A DNA stretch of 64,000 nt. Origin: Acinetobacter puyangensis. GTDB taxonomy: Bacteria; Pseudomonadota; Gammaproteobacteria; Pseudomonadales; Moraxellaceae. How positions within the stretch are numbered: position 1 is the stretch's first letter; every line of letters starts with the position of its first letter. Under the pieces are notes generated by a model. That model had not been told where the DNA came from. It was given only the letters and a program-made list of their open reading frames with translations, and made no database searches. Location: contig NZ_OANT01000002.1 in NCBI RefSeq assembly GCF_900096995.1, positions 362,340 through 426,339 of the forward strand, written 5' to 3'. The position numbers and the translations under genes are program-made. Shown one piece after another: positions 8,701 through 16,982 of this stretch.

Positions 8701-8861
8701 GGAAAAAGGAATTTAGGCTTTTAAATGGTTGAAAGATATTTCTTGAGTCCAGTTAAAAACATCTAATATTTCGTGTTATTTCACTGAAATTTATATAATA
8801 TAAAGTTCAAATATTTAGATATTTTACAAATTTTCATTTAAAAACGTATAGTGAGATAGTT

Positions 8862-9326
8862 GTGAAAATAAAATTAGATTGGCAAGAGCCATTGCAATTA
8901 GGTTCTTTTACAGATGATGTAAATTACCATGATGAATTGGAGTTAAATGAGATTCCAGAATCAGCAGGCATATATATTTTTTATCGTCAGCATGGTGAAA
9001 CTCAACAAGCATTGTATGTTGGTCAGGCACAAAATTTAAGAAGCCGATTAAAACAACAATTTAAGTCTTTAGAGTTAATGAAACACATCAAAAATTCTAA
9101 AAAAGGTTCAAAACACCTTGTTTTTGCATTATTAAAAACTCGTTCATCAAATTTAGTGCATGCTTTAAATCAGGCAGAGCGTGGACTTATTACACATTAT
9201 ATGGAAGAAAATAAACATGATTTATTTAATAAACGTGGTCTTTATGAAGAATATGATTTAGTAGAATCCATAGGAGAAAATGTACAGCCTCTTATAAACA
9301 TTGAACTATGGGTCTACGCTAAATAA
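8862..9326 (+). CDS. GIY-YIG domain protein
   Basis: 154 aa, GTG start. The GIY-YIG core begins at residue ~35: AGIYIFYR, then ALYVGQAQNLRSRLKQQF, matching the G-(I/L)-Y and Y-(V/I)-G motifs with the following N...R...H-like helix. The C-terminal half ends with LINIELWVYAK. GIY-YIG enzymes nick or cut DNA. The short length suggests a stand-alone domain like those attached to phage or defence cargo rather than UvrC. Low GC and no TGGAAC leader point to cargo. About 160 bp of AT-rich DNA precede it without other features. Confidence 0.65.
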   Translation: MKIKLDWQEPLQLGSFTDDVNYHDELELNEIPESAGIYIFYRQHGETQQALYVGQAQNLRSRLKQQFKSLELMKHIKNSKKGSKHLVFALLKTRSSNLVHALNQAERGLITHYMEENKHDLFNKRGLYEEYDLVESIGENVQPLINIELWVYAK

Positions 9327-9378
9327 CTTTTCAGCAGTTTGACATTTCGTTGTGGAATATTCTGTAAATGATCAGACT

Positions 9379-9450
9379 TGGAACTCAACACATTCAATCC
9401 AAATCAAAGCCTATAAAGTTAAAACTTCTTTAACGATATAGGCTTTATTA
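9379..9450 (+). promoter_or_regulatory. TGGAAC-type late leader
   Basis: TGGAAC at 9379-9384. A 9-bp perfect stem AAAGCCTAT (9406-9414) with ATAGGCTTT (9438-9446) has an inner AAGTT/AACTT pairing. The stem ends four bases before ATG 9451. No Shine-Dalgarno sequence. Confidence 0.65.
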
Positions 9451-9927
9451 ATGTCTAAAAACACTGAAAATCAAATTCCAGATACCAGCTATGCTGTAAT
9501 TGATATTATTGGAGAACCTTCAAATTTATCTGTACAGCATCTTGTTGCAATTTCAGATAATGAACTCACCACAGAACAAGAAGATCAATTAAGAAATGGC
9601 CAGTCCATTGATAATGTTTTCAGCTATCCACCTGGTTACTACTACACAATCACACCTGATTTAGAAGCACAGGATTTTGATCATGAGCGTTACTTTGAAA
9701 CTCATCTGCATTTTCAGGATGGATCGGTACCAGTAGAAGGTATTAACGGTTTGACGAATGAAGCCTTGCTTGAAGTTTTGATTCACCGGATGAATATTTT
9801 GGATGCTAAATTTCCGTGTAAAGAGAATAAAATTGCTTTGAAACATATGCAGTTGGCGTTATCAGCGTTCAAAGATCGTTCACTCTCACGTAAACTTCGA
9901 GGAGTAGAGGGTAAAAATGTCATCTAA
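9451..9927 (+). CDS. Virion-regulon protein of unknown function
   Basis: 158 aa, acidic N-terminal half, no membrane segment. It contains QDGSVPVEGINGLTNEALLEVLIHRMNILDAKFPCKENKIALKHM, a helical pattern (quoted residues are split across about 100-145) that recalls small acidic phage proteins predicted to match head genes. The TGGAAC leader places it with the virion genes. Overlaps the next, interrupted ORF by 11 bp. Function not recognised. Confidence 0.55.
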   Translation: MSKNTENQIPDTSYAVIDIIGEPSNLSVQHLVAISDNELTTEQEDQLRNGQSIDNVFSYPPGYYYTITPDLEAQDFDHERYFETHLHFQDGSVPVEGINGLTNEALLEVLIHRMNILDAKFPCKENKIALKHMQLALSAFKDRSLSRKLRGVEGKNVI

Positions 9928-10144
9928 AATAGTGAAAATCTATTGCTATAAGCACCACAATGATCAGCAAATTGATCTTTAAACTGTTGAGTTCGTTGAA
10001 GTAGAAGATACAGAATATTGTGGTGGAATGATTACTGGGCGTGGTAAATATAATAAAGTAACCATCGGTTTTCAAAGCGGTAATAGCTTATTAATGATTA
10101 TAGATAAGATGAAATTGCCTTTGCTGGAACTCAGCTCAAATTAA
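9917..10144 (+). pseudogene. 75-codon ORF interrupted by an in-frame TAA
   Basis: ATG at 9917 overlaps the previous stop. The frame reads 21 codons (MSSKIVKIYCYKHHNDQQIDL), meets TAA at 9980-9982, then stays open in the same frame for 53 more codons to TAA at 10142-10144 (TVEFVEVEDTEYCGGMITG...). Continuation in frame with normal amino-acid composition argues for a recent nonsense mutation rather than chance. Readthrough is possible but there is no direct sign of it. The TGGAAC of the next unit lies inside its 3' end. Confidence 0.5.
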
Positions 10145-10193
10145 CATTCCAATACAAAGCAAAATAGCCTCAATACATCGTTGGGGCTTTTTC
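10125..10193 (+). promoter_or_regulatory. TGGAAC-type late leader
   Basis: TGGAAC at 10125-10130 overlaps the end of the broken ORF. Stem AGCCTCAA (10166-10173) with TTGGGGCT (10181-10188), then TTTTC and ATG 10194. No Shine-Dalgarno sequence. Confidence 0.65.
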
Positions 10194-11114
10194 ATGTCTA
10201 AAGGACGAAAAACTAAAGTTTTACAATACAACCTACATAATCGGGGGCGTAAGCATACAGGTGTGGACAGATCAAACATTGATTTTATGAGCATGATCAA
10301 TTTGATTAATGCACCAAGCACTCAGGAAATGGTTAAGACAGGGCAATTGATCGGGTTCTATGGACATCAGATTCGACAACGTTTTGGTATGGTACCGCCT
10401 GAGAGCGTACCGATCAGTGGAAAGATGGTGCACCTTGAGCCTGCTTTCAGGACCATTGAAATCAAAGCTGATAAAGATGGTACTGTAAGTCATCGTGCGG
10501 AATTTTTGGAAAATGAATCTGGGGAATTTGCTCGCACGCAGTACCTTGCCAAAGTTGGCGGTTTTAGTACCGCTGTAAACTATCGCAAAACACCACCAAA
10601 TAAACTTACACCAAGTGGCTTCTTCGGGTTTGATTATGTAACCCAGCCCAACTATGCCACCAATGTTGGTGATGGTCAGTTATTTGATGGCCTATTTGTC
10701 CCTGAAGATCCGTCTAATAATCTGATTGCATGTTTTGATAGTGCAACTGATTTATCAGCACTAGAACCTTCACAGGCTTTAATTGCAAATATGCTTGAGC
10801 AGCAAATTATCAGCACTTTTGACAGTATCCATGCCCAAATTACCTTGGGGCAAATGAACGAACAGGCACTTGATCAAATTGATGCATTGACTCAGCAAAT
10901 CAGTTTGCATGAACGTAAAAAGCAATTACAGCAGCAACGTCAACAGGATCTTTACACAGGTATGGTTGGTGAAATTCGTACATTTGATAGTGCGCTTGCT
11001 GAAGCTGAACATTATTTAGAACAACTGGAAGGTAATTTAGTTCAGGACAATACAAAGCAGCGAGGAACTGGCCTTGTTAAAACTGTCCGTAAATTCTTAA
11101 CATTCGGGGGATAA
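10194..11114 (+). CDS. Probable head maturation protease with C-terminal scaffold-like helix
   Basis: 306 aa. Residues ~50-150 contain GHQIRQRFGMVPPESV, VSHRAEFLENESG and KVGGFSTAV. A histidine in the strand before ExxD/E text and a serine in a GGFS turn are what prohead proteases show, so H (about residue 100) and S (about 122) are candidate catalytic residues. The C-terminal ~110 residues are helical and Q/E-rich, as in protease-scaffold fusions. The capsid gene is 9 kb downstream, not adjacent as usual. Could alternatively be another head protein. Confidence 0.5.
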   Translation: MSKGRKTKVLQYNLHNRGRKHTGVDRSNIDFMSMINLINAPSTQEMVKTGQLIGFYGHQIRQRFGMVPPESVPISGKMVHLEPAFRTIEIKADKDGTVSHRAEFLENESGEFARTQYLAKVGGFSTAVNYRKTPPNKLTPSGFFGFDYVTQPNYATNVGDGQLFDGLFVPEDPSNNLIACFDSATDLSALEPSQALIANMLEQQIISTFDSIHAQITLGQMNEQALDQIDALTQQISLHERKKQLQQQRQQDLYTGMVGEIRTFDSALAEAEHYLEQLEGNLVQDNTKQRGTGLVKTVRKFLTFGG

Positions 11115-11117
11115 TGT

Positions 11118-11924
11118 ATGGATGCAATGCCACATGATCCCCTCAAAGCGATACAAAATGCATGGGTCCTTTTGCTTCTTGATTTTCGAGCATGGACCAT
11201 GCCAGAGACTTTACAATTAGCTGAATGGAAAAGAAGGGAAGTTGCCAAGGCTATTAGATCCTGCCGTGCACAGCTTATGGACGATTCTGAAGGTATGCTG
11301 GGTGCGTATCGTAAAAATAAAAATGATGGTAGTGAAACTGGTACATCATCTTTTTTCCCCGTGATGTTAACCGCTACTGCACCTGTCGATATGCCACCGG
11401 ACACCAGTCAATTACTAGGTGTTCCATATTTTGTGGAAACTATCATTAATGAAAAGCTGGTTAAGGTTAGAGTTATACCTCAGGCAATTCGTGCGCAAGT
11501 CGCTTTTTATGCAACCAATCCTCATGATGCCCGGTCTGTGTGTTCACAATTATGTGCTTATTTGTCAGATGATTGGAAACGAAAAATTAATGTTACTTTT
11601 AATCTTGGTGGAAATGTATTTGATGAATTTAGATTTATTGTCTTTGAAAATAATTTAATGCCTAATCCGGTTCCGAGTGAAGCCACTAATATTTCTATCT
11701 TTACAGTTGATGTCACATTGGTTGGCTACGTTCCGCACGTTCTTGGTCTAGGTGCATATGATGAGGATACTGTAGGCAATGGCTACGATAAGAATGGTAT
11801 GCCTAAAACCGGGGAAATTAATGACAGTGTTGTGATACAGGCTGATCAATATGATGAGTTGCATACTCGCATTACAGCTGATCCGGATACAGGTGTCATT
11901 GAAGTTGAAAGAATTAAGGATTAG
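11118..11924 (+). CDS. Virion structural protein, unknown
   Basis: 268 aa, starts 4 bp after the upstream stop. No signal peptide or membrane span. The C-terminal part is beta-rich and acidic (VTLVGYVPHVLGLGAYDEDTVGNGYDKNG), with a domain after residue ~100 containing FRFIVFENNLMPNPVPSEATNISIFTVDVTLVGY (given here as separate short strands). It resembles neck or tail-completion proteins only in size and position, so the role is inferred from operon context. Confidence 0.5.
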   Translation: MDAMPHDPLKAIQNAWVLLLLDFRAWTMPETLQLAEWKRREVAKAIRSCRAQLMDDSEGMLGAYRKNKNDGSETGTSSFFPVMLTATAPVDMPPDTSQLLGVPYFVETIINEKLVKVRVIPQAIRAQVAFYATNPHDARSVCSQLCAYLSDDWKRKINVTFNLGGNVFDEFRFIVFENNLMPNPVPSEATNISIFTVDVTLVGYVPHVLGLGAYDEDTVGNGYDKNGMPKTGEINDSVVIQADQYDELHTRITADPDTGVIEVERIKD

Positions 11925-11926
11925 AA

Positions 11927-12136
11927 ATGAGTGATGAAATAGATAAGGCAAATGATCTGGCAGAAATGCTTTTAAAAGAACAAATACTCAATCGTGTAAT
12001 TTTTAATGGTATTTCACTTTTACAATGTGAGGAATGTGGAGATGAAATACCGGAGCAACGTAGAAATTTGGGTGGTGTACGTTTATGTGTTGAATGCCAG
12101 TCTTTAATGGAAAGAAAACCAAATAGATTCAGGTAA
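11927..12136 (+). CDS. TraR/DksA-type zinc finger protein
   Basis: 69 aa, typical TraR length. A C4 zinc finger is visible at C34-x2-C37 and C54-x2-C57 (CEECGDEIPEQRR...LCVEC), preceded by an acidic helix (DEIDKANDLAEMLL). TraR-type proteins bind RNA polymerase through the secondary channel and alter promoter use. Located in a TGGAAC-controlled unit, so probably made late. This is the only recognisable RNA-polymerase-acting protein in the window. Confidence 0.8.
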   Translation: MSDEIDKANDLAEMLLKEQILNRVIFNGISLLQCEECGDEIPEQRRNLGGVRLCVECQSLMERKPNRFR

Positions 12137-12143
12137 GTTTGTT

Positions 12144-12650
12144 ATGACCGATTTTATTCGTATTGATGCCAGAGTTGTGGGCTTTGCCAATGAGCCAGTC
12201 AGGATATTAGGGCTTTGTTTTAAAGATACTGGCGAGTTATTAATAGAAAAGCTGGAAAAATTTTCAACTCTTCCAGTACTTGAAGAATATCGTCAAACTA
12301 CCATTGTGGTTACGGATGCACCTGAGTTGGTTAAAAGCTGGCATTTATCATTTAATGCCAAAGAGGATCTTGAGACTGTAATTTCAGTTTATCAAATGCG
12401 TATGCGTTCAAAATTGGTAGAGATTGCAAAAAACTTAAACAGATTTGATCCCGGTAATATTCTGCAAGTTCGTAAAGTGGACAAGAATGGTATCCAACAG
12501 GAATTTGACAGCAGTTCGTTGGATAATGGCCATGTTGCAACTTTACTTGCAGTCTGGGCAAGTAGCCAAGTGGCATTCAACTATAGTGCATTTGAAGCTA
12601 AAACAGTGTCAGAAGATGTCGATAACAGTATGCTGCCATTTAGTTGTTAG
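12144..12650 (+). CDS. Virion-regulon protein of unknown function
   Basis: 168 aa. It begins 7 bp after the TraR-like gene in the same unit. The sequence is mixed alpha/beta (TTIVVTDAPELVKSWHLSF) and ends in a cysteine. No motif recognised. The codon use and GC match the surrounding virion genes. Confidence 0.5.
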   Translation: MTDFIRIDARVVGFANEPVRILGLCFKDTGELLIEKLEKFSTLPVLEEYRQTTIVVTDAPELVKSWHLSFNAKEDLETVISVYQMRMRSKLVEIAKNLNRFDPGNILQVRKVDKNGIQQEFDSSSLDNGHVATLLAVWASSQVAFNYSAFEAKTVSEDVDNSMLPFSC

Positions 12651-12944
12651 TATCAATGTGAAATAAAGTGAAACACTGTTTAAAAAATAAACATTTGTAA
12701 GTTATTTCTTACATTCATGTAAGCTAGATCTGACATCTATGTAAGCCAAAAGCTTATAGTCTATTTTTAAAGATTTTCTATAATTAACTCATGCATTTGA
12801 AATTGACTTGGTCAAGATTAAAGAGAATGGAAAACATAATTTCAACTACCATCTCAATAATAAATTTCAATGCATGAACTATTGGAACCTTCTCCATTTC
12901 CGGGGGGAATAGGAGAAGGTTCCTTTTTTTATCGGGAGGAAATT
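12651..12944 (+). promoter_or_regulatory. Intergenic region with inverted repeat and TGGAAC hairpin
   Basis: Holds three CATGTAAGC/TATGTAAGC-like copies near 12710-12750, and a near-perfect inverted repeat at 12789-12804 and 12863-12877 (TCATGCATTTGAAATT versus AATTTCAATGCATGA). A strong stem follows, GGAACCTTCTCC (12884-12895) with GGAGAAGGTTCC (12912-12923) and TTTTTTT. Here TGGAAC (12883-12888) forms the base of the hairpin itself. A good GGGAGGA ribosome site precedes ATG 12945. Confidence 0.5.
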
Positions 12945-13274
12945 ATGTTAAATTTAAAAGACCTTATCTTTTTTTTATTATCAACAATATGTTTTTTTAT
13001 TCTTCTTGTATTATTTGATTATTTTGAGTTAGTTCAAAGTTTAAATTTATTTCTAACATCATTTATTTATAATTTGGTCAATATTTTATATGTGATTCAA
13101 TTGAAAAAATCAAAATATTACTTTGTTTTAACAATTCCTTTTTTAATCTTAATTTTTATATTGGGAAATATAAATGAAATATTCCTGATTTATACAGGAA
13201 TATTTTTTTCATATATGTCAATTTTCTTATTAAAAAATGCTGATTTTTTAATAAGATTTAAAAAATTGGAGTAA
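12945..13274 (+). CDS. Small membrane protein
   Basis: About 109 aa from ATG 12945, chosen because of the GGGAGGAAATT ribosome site; a longer frame from 12870 would run through the terminator hairpin. Four hydrophobic segments are visible (LIFFLLSTICFFILLVLF, then ~45-60, ~65-85, ~90-105). Extremely AT-rich and rich in F, I and L. It converges on the BLUF gene, overlapping its 3' end by about 17 bp. No family recognised; cargo is likely. Confidence 0.5.
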   Translation: MLNLKDLIFFLLSTICFFILLVLFDYFELVQSLNLFLTSFIYNLVNILYVIQLKKSKYYFVLTIPFLILIFILGNINEIFLIYTGIFFSYMSIFLLKNADFLIRFKKLE

Positions 13275-13728
13275 TACCACGGTTAAAAATGCCTTTTTTA
13301 AGACGCGAGCTTGATTCCTTTTGATTGACACATATTAAGTTTTCTAAAAATAATGGTAAAATTTTCAAATCTAATACCTGTGGATCAAATTTTTCGCTAC
13401 CATTCTTTTTGAAGAACATATCGATATCTGAATTTTTGTCTACATATTTCATAGACCACTTTTTAAAACTAAACTTTTCAATATGTGTTGTTTCCAAATG
13501 TTTTAAAGAGTGATGCCTAGGATCTTTTTTTATGCTTTCAAATAAGGATTCTATGTCACTTTTATTACCTTCAAGACATTGAAAAAAGGAATTATCAGCA
13601 TAATAAAGAACGCCATAAATTTTGTTTTCCGAGTTAAATTTACGGGCTACAGTAAGAATATCGATGATATCTTCAATTAAGTTCTCATCTTCATTTCTTC
13701 TACTAGAATAGCAAAGTCTAGCTTTCAT
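13258..13728 (-). CDS. BLUF-domain blue-light sensor, BlsA-like
   Basis: 156 aa from the ATG at 13728, the size of Acinetobacter BlsA; a longer frame up to 13812 runs through a TGGAAC element and is unlikely. The FAD-binding BLUF core is complete: Y7 (LCYSSRR), N32 (ARKFN), Q50 (FFQCLEG), W91 and M93 (KKWSMKYV). The C-terminal ~50 residues are helical and basic, as in short BLUF proteins that act through protein partners. BLUF proteins sense blue light through a flavin hydrogen-bond switch. Low GC and minus-strand orientation between virion modules mark it as lysogenic cargo. Confidence 0.85.
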   Translation of the reverse strand: MKARLCYSSRRNEDENLIEDIIDILTVARKFNSENKIYGVLYYADNSFFQCLEGNKSDIESLFESIKKDPRHHSLKHLETTHIEKFSFKKWSMKYVDKNSDIDMFFKKNGSEKFDPQVLDLKILPLFLENLICVNQKESSSRLKKGIFNRGITPIF

Positions 13729-13804
13729 TGATTTCACATTAAATTTTCCAGGGGGGATAATTAATGTAGCACAAACATTAATTTTATTTATATATTTTGA
13801 TGTT

Positions 13805-13872
13805 TGGAACATCTTAAAATTTAATCTAATTCAAATGATTACCCTATAAATCAAAGTTTATAGGGTATTTTT
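13805..13872 (+). promoter_or_regulatory. TGGAAC-type late leader with 10-bp stem
   Basis: TGGAAC at 13805-13810. Perfect stem ACCCTATAAA (13841-13850) with TTTATAGGGT (13857-13866), loop TCAAAG, then a T-run inside which the TTG start codon (13873) lies. It resembles a rho-independent terminator directly at the start of the terminase gene. Confidence 0.7.
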
Positions 13873-15411
13873 TTGGCTTTAAAACCACTTAAAGACATTC
13901 CTGAATGGTGGGAACTGTGCGAACGCTACAGATATGATATTTACGCCTTTGCTGTTGAAGCATTAGGCGTTGAACCTACATGGCAGCAAGAATTACTATT
14001 TAAATCAATTGCATTCGATGGATCCAGAACCAGTGTTGCGTCAGGTCACGGTACTGGTAAAACAGCTTCATCCGGTATAGTCGCTCTTTGGCATCTTTTA
14101 TTTTTTGATGAAAGTATCATGTTGTTTACTGCACCACAGATCGGGCAGTTAAAAAAACAAGTATGGAAAGAAATCAGTATCAATCTGGACCGTCTTAGAC
14201 AAGGACCACTGGGTTGGCTTGCTGAGTATGTTGGTTATCAATCCGAATTAGTCTATATAAAAGGCTATAAAGAAAAATGGTATGTTTTTGCCAAAACTGC
14301 CCCTAAACATCAACCAACTAATATTGCCGGTATGCACGGCGACAATTACATGGTTTGGATTGATGAAGCCTGTGGCGTTGATGATGCCGTCATGGACGTG
14401 GTACTCGGTGCATTAACGCACGAGGACAATCGTGCAGTAATGACATCACAACCGGCTAAAAGTTCAGGTATGTTCTATGATACACACCATAAACTTAGCC
14501 ATAGGGTTGGCGGTGACTGGATTTCATTGGTATTCAATGGTGAAGAGTCGCCACTGGTCAGTAAAAAATCTATCCGTGAACAATTACTCAAATATGGTTC
14601 CCGCGAAGATCCTCAATATCAAATTCGTGTACTGGGTAGATTCCCTGATCGACTTGATGAATTTCTGGTTTCTATGCGCCAGGCAGAAGAATGTTATGTC
14701 GGTACCAGTATTTTCGATGATCATAAGTTCGGGTACGTTATAACTGTTGATGTGGGTGGTGGTGTAGGACGAGATGACAGTGTTATTGCCGTGTCCAAGG
14801 TTTTGGGGGAAGCACAGTGGGGAGATCGTGCGCGACGTGTTGAAGTCGTCGATATTCCATTATGTAAAAACAAAGATAATATTGATGAATTGTTTGGGGT
14901 GATTAACGAATGTATCAACTATTATCCTAATGCATTACTTGTTGTTGATGACAATGGAGCTGGTAAGGGCCTAGGGCAAAAGCTTAAGAATAACGGCATT
15001 TTCTATATTCCGGTATATTGGGGCGGTGCATGTTTCAATAATGAAAATAGAAAGCAATATGTCAATAAACGTGCACAGGCTTATGTCTGTCTTGGCCGCG
15101 CTATATCTCAGGGTCGCTTCAAACTCAAAACCAAAAAGCATTCGGTCAAGTTTAAAGAACAGATTATTCATATCCCATATGCTTTTGATGATCAAAGCCG
15201 ATACAAAATCAAATCTAAAGAGGAAATGCGTAGAGAGGGTATTAAATCACCCGATTTGGGTGATGCATTCGCTTTCTTGTTCTTAGAAAATGTTCATTAC
15301 ACAGAAGCATATGACACAATTGACCAGATCGATGATACCCCTGAGGGGCAGGAACAGGCAGATAAAGCCAGTCGGTTTGCCAAATTAAGGGAGGCTGCCA
15401 AAGAAATGTGA
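13873..15411 (+). CDS. Terminase large subunit
   Basis: 512 aa, TTG start. ATPase domain: Walker A SGHGTGKT at ~57-64, Walker B MVWIDEA at ~160-166. Nuclease domain with RNase H-like acidic residues in VITVDVGGG (~D294), LLVVDDNGAG (~D357) and SPDLGDAF (~D460). It pumps DNA into the prohead and cuts the genome. No small subunit is adjacent; the candidate is at 651-1517. Start in the T-run of a hairpin is unusual. Confidence 0.93.
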   Translation: MALKPLKDIPEWWELCERYRYDIYAFAVEALGVEPTWQQELLFKSIAFDGSRTSVASGHGTGKTASSGIVALWHLLFFDESIMLFTAPQIGQLKKQVWKEISINLDRLRQGPLGWLAEYVGYQSELVYIKGYKEKWYVFAKTAPKHQPTNIAGMHGDNYMVWIDEACGVDDAVMDVVLGALTHEDNRAVMTSQPAKSSGMFYDTHHKLSHRVGGDWISLVFNGEESPLVSKKSIREQLLKYGSREDPQYQIRVLGRFPDRLDEFLVSMRQAEECYVGTSIFDDHKFGYVITVDVGGGVGRDDSVIAVSKVLGEAQWGDRARRVEVVDIPLCKNKDNIDELFGVINECINYYPNALLVVDDNGAGKGLGQKLKNNGIFYIPVYWGGACFNNENRKQYVNKRAQAYVCLGRAISQGRFKLKTKKHSVKFKEQIIHIPYAFDDQSRYKIKSKEEMRREGIKSPDLGDAFAFLFLENVHYTEAYDTIDQIDDTPEGQEQADKASRFAKLREAAKEM

Positions 15412-15420
15412 TTTCTTCGT

Positions 15421-15495
15421 TGGAACCAACCACAAAATAACCATAGCATTATTATTACCATGATATTTATTTTAAATATCTTGGTTTTGTATTAA
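15421..15495 (+). promoter_or_regulatory. TGGAAC-type late leader
   Basis: TGGAAC at 15421-15426, then ACAAAAT five bases later. Long stem ACCATGATATTT (15457-15468) with AAATATCTTGGT (15474-15485), one mismatch, then TTTGTATTAA and ATG 15496. No Shine-Dalgarno sequence. Confidence 0.65.
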
Positions 15496-16698
15496 ATGGC
15501 GACTCAATTTTATCTGACCAACGTGGGTAAACAAGCAGCGATTGATGCTGAAAATCTGAAAGTTACAATTGAACTTGCTTATATTGCTGTGGGTAGTGGT
15601 CGTTATGATGCTTCTCAAGCAGCAGAAAATCTACAATCTCTCACTAATCAATTGGCTAGATATAATTTAAGTGGTGGAAGTACACAGGGTGGAACACTAA
15701 ATTTAATTGCCTCAATTGATTCTACAATTTCAGCAGATATCTATGAGATTGGTTTGCTTACAGAAGATGGAATTTTATTTGCAGTAGCGTCTACAACAGA
15801 TATTGATCCATTATTTACACTTGTTAATGAGATTACAACCGTAGTCACGATCGGAATGTCACTTGCTGATGTAAATTCTGATTCGATTTCAATAGTAATT
15901 GATTCGGATGGTCAGATTGCTACGCAACTTATGAATGAACATCTTGCAGCGGATGATCCGCATCCACAATATTTTTTACGAGAAGAAAATAACCAAGTCA
16001 ATGGTAACAATACTTTCAATGGCGAAAATACATTTAACAATAAAAACAGTTTTTCCAAAGAGACAAATACAACCGAGTTGAAGGTTTCCGAGAAATTGGA
16101 AGTAACTGGAGAATCAGAGCTCTCAGGAAAAACGACTATTTCAGGTGATGCCACTTTCACTAAAAATGTAGTTGCAGAAAAGAATCTTACTGCTGAAACT
16201 TTTATTGCTACAGAATCTATAAGCATCGGTGCAGCCAATGGGGGAAGCGGTACTAAAGCCATTAATTTTAAACCCCATGGTAATGATACTGTTGCTGCAA
16301 GCATCTCAGCTGATACACAAGGAAATTTAAAACTTAATGCAACTGGTGAAGTGCAAATAGGTCAAAGTTTAAAATCCAAAAATGGGTATACGGCCTTACC
16401 AAATGGATTTATTTTACAATGGGGTTTTGTGTCATTTAGTGAAAATGGATGGGTACGAGTACCTGGATCTTCGGATAGTAATGAACGGTATTATGAGGTT
16501 ACATTTCCGTTAGCATTTCCTGAAAATATTATTAATGTTATTACTGGCTTAAATCTAAAAACACTCAATCAACAAAATGACCTAGGTTCACAAACCTACA
16601 ATCCTAAATTAACAGGTGTTACTGTACTGACACAAAATATGTCTGCATCTGTAACAAGAGAATTTGATGGTATTTACTGGCAAGCAATAGGATATTAA
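15496..16698 (+). CDS. Tail fibre protein with gp53-like tip
   Basis: 400 aa. The N-terminal ~150 residues match the tail-collar/fibre N-domain of P2-like phages (FYLTNVGKQAAIDAEN, YEIGLLTEDG). HLAADDPHPQYF marks the start of the shaft. The shaft (~160-290) has N/T-rich repeated units (NGNNTFNGENTFNNKNSF) suited to trimeric beta-helix. The tip contains LPNGFILQWGF and ends in YWQAIGY, the pattern of gp53-like receptor-binding ends. It decides host range. Position next to terminase is unusual. No fibre chaperone follows. Confidence 0.85.
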   Translation: MATQFYLTNVGKQAAIDAENLKVTIELAYIAVGSGRYDASQAAENLQSLTNQLARYNLSGGSTQGGTLNLIASIDSTISADIYEIGLLTEDGILFAVASTTDIDPLFTLVNEITTVVTIGMSLADVNSDSISIVIDSDGQIATQLMNEHLAADDPHPQYFLREENNQVNGNNTFNGENTFNNKNSFSKETNTTELKVSEKLEVTGESELSGKTTISGDATFTKNVVAEKNLTAETFIATESISIGAANGGSGTKAINFKPHGNDTVAASISADTQGNLKLNATGEVQIGQSLKSKNGYTALPNGFILQWGFVSFSENGWVRVPGSSDSNERYYEVTFPLAFPENIINVITGLNLKTLNQQNDLGSQTYNPKLTGVTVLTQNMSASVTREFDGIYWQAIGY

Positions 16699-16700
16699 TT

Positions 16701-16982
16701 ATGATTAATGCCTACCGTAATGCGATTAGAACTTTGCTTGAACAACGCAGGAATCAGAGTGATGTCCGGCGCATAATTGTCTGGGATGTTCAGCCGGACG
16801 AGGCCAAAGATCCTACATTACTTAGTCTGAGGGCATATGGTACCCGGATGCATGTTGATGTTGTATTGGTTGCTTGTGGTGTTTCAGGCATATGGGAATT
16901 ATTACCAGTACAACGGATAATTTTACCATTAATCAGCGATGTCATTGCTCTAAGAAAAACATATATGAGTGATGAAATCTAA
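16701..16982 (+). CDS. Small virion-regulon protein
   Basis: 93 aa, starts 2 bp after the fibre stop. Mixed hydrophobic strands (VDVVLVACGVSGIWELLPV) without a clear membrane span. It overlaps the next ATG at its stop (TAATGG). A tail or baseplate accessory role is inferred from context only. Confidence 0.45.
   Translation: MINAYRNAIRTLLEQRRNQSDVRRIIVWDVQPDEAKDPTLLSLRAYGTRMHVDVVLVACGVSGIWELLPVQRIILPLISDVIALRKTYMSDEI

Noticed and set aside
12870..12944. Longer start for the membrane protein at 12870
   Set aside because: It would translate through the terminator hairpin, whereas ATG 12945 has a strong GGGAGGA site.
13729..13812. Extended BLUF N-terminus up to 13812
   Set aside because: It crosses the terminase TGGAAC element and adds residues absent from short BLUF proteins; Y7 fits the 13728 start.
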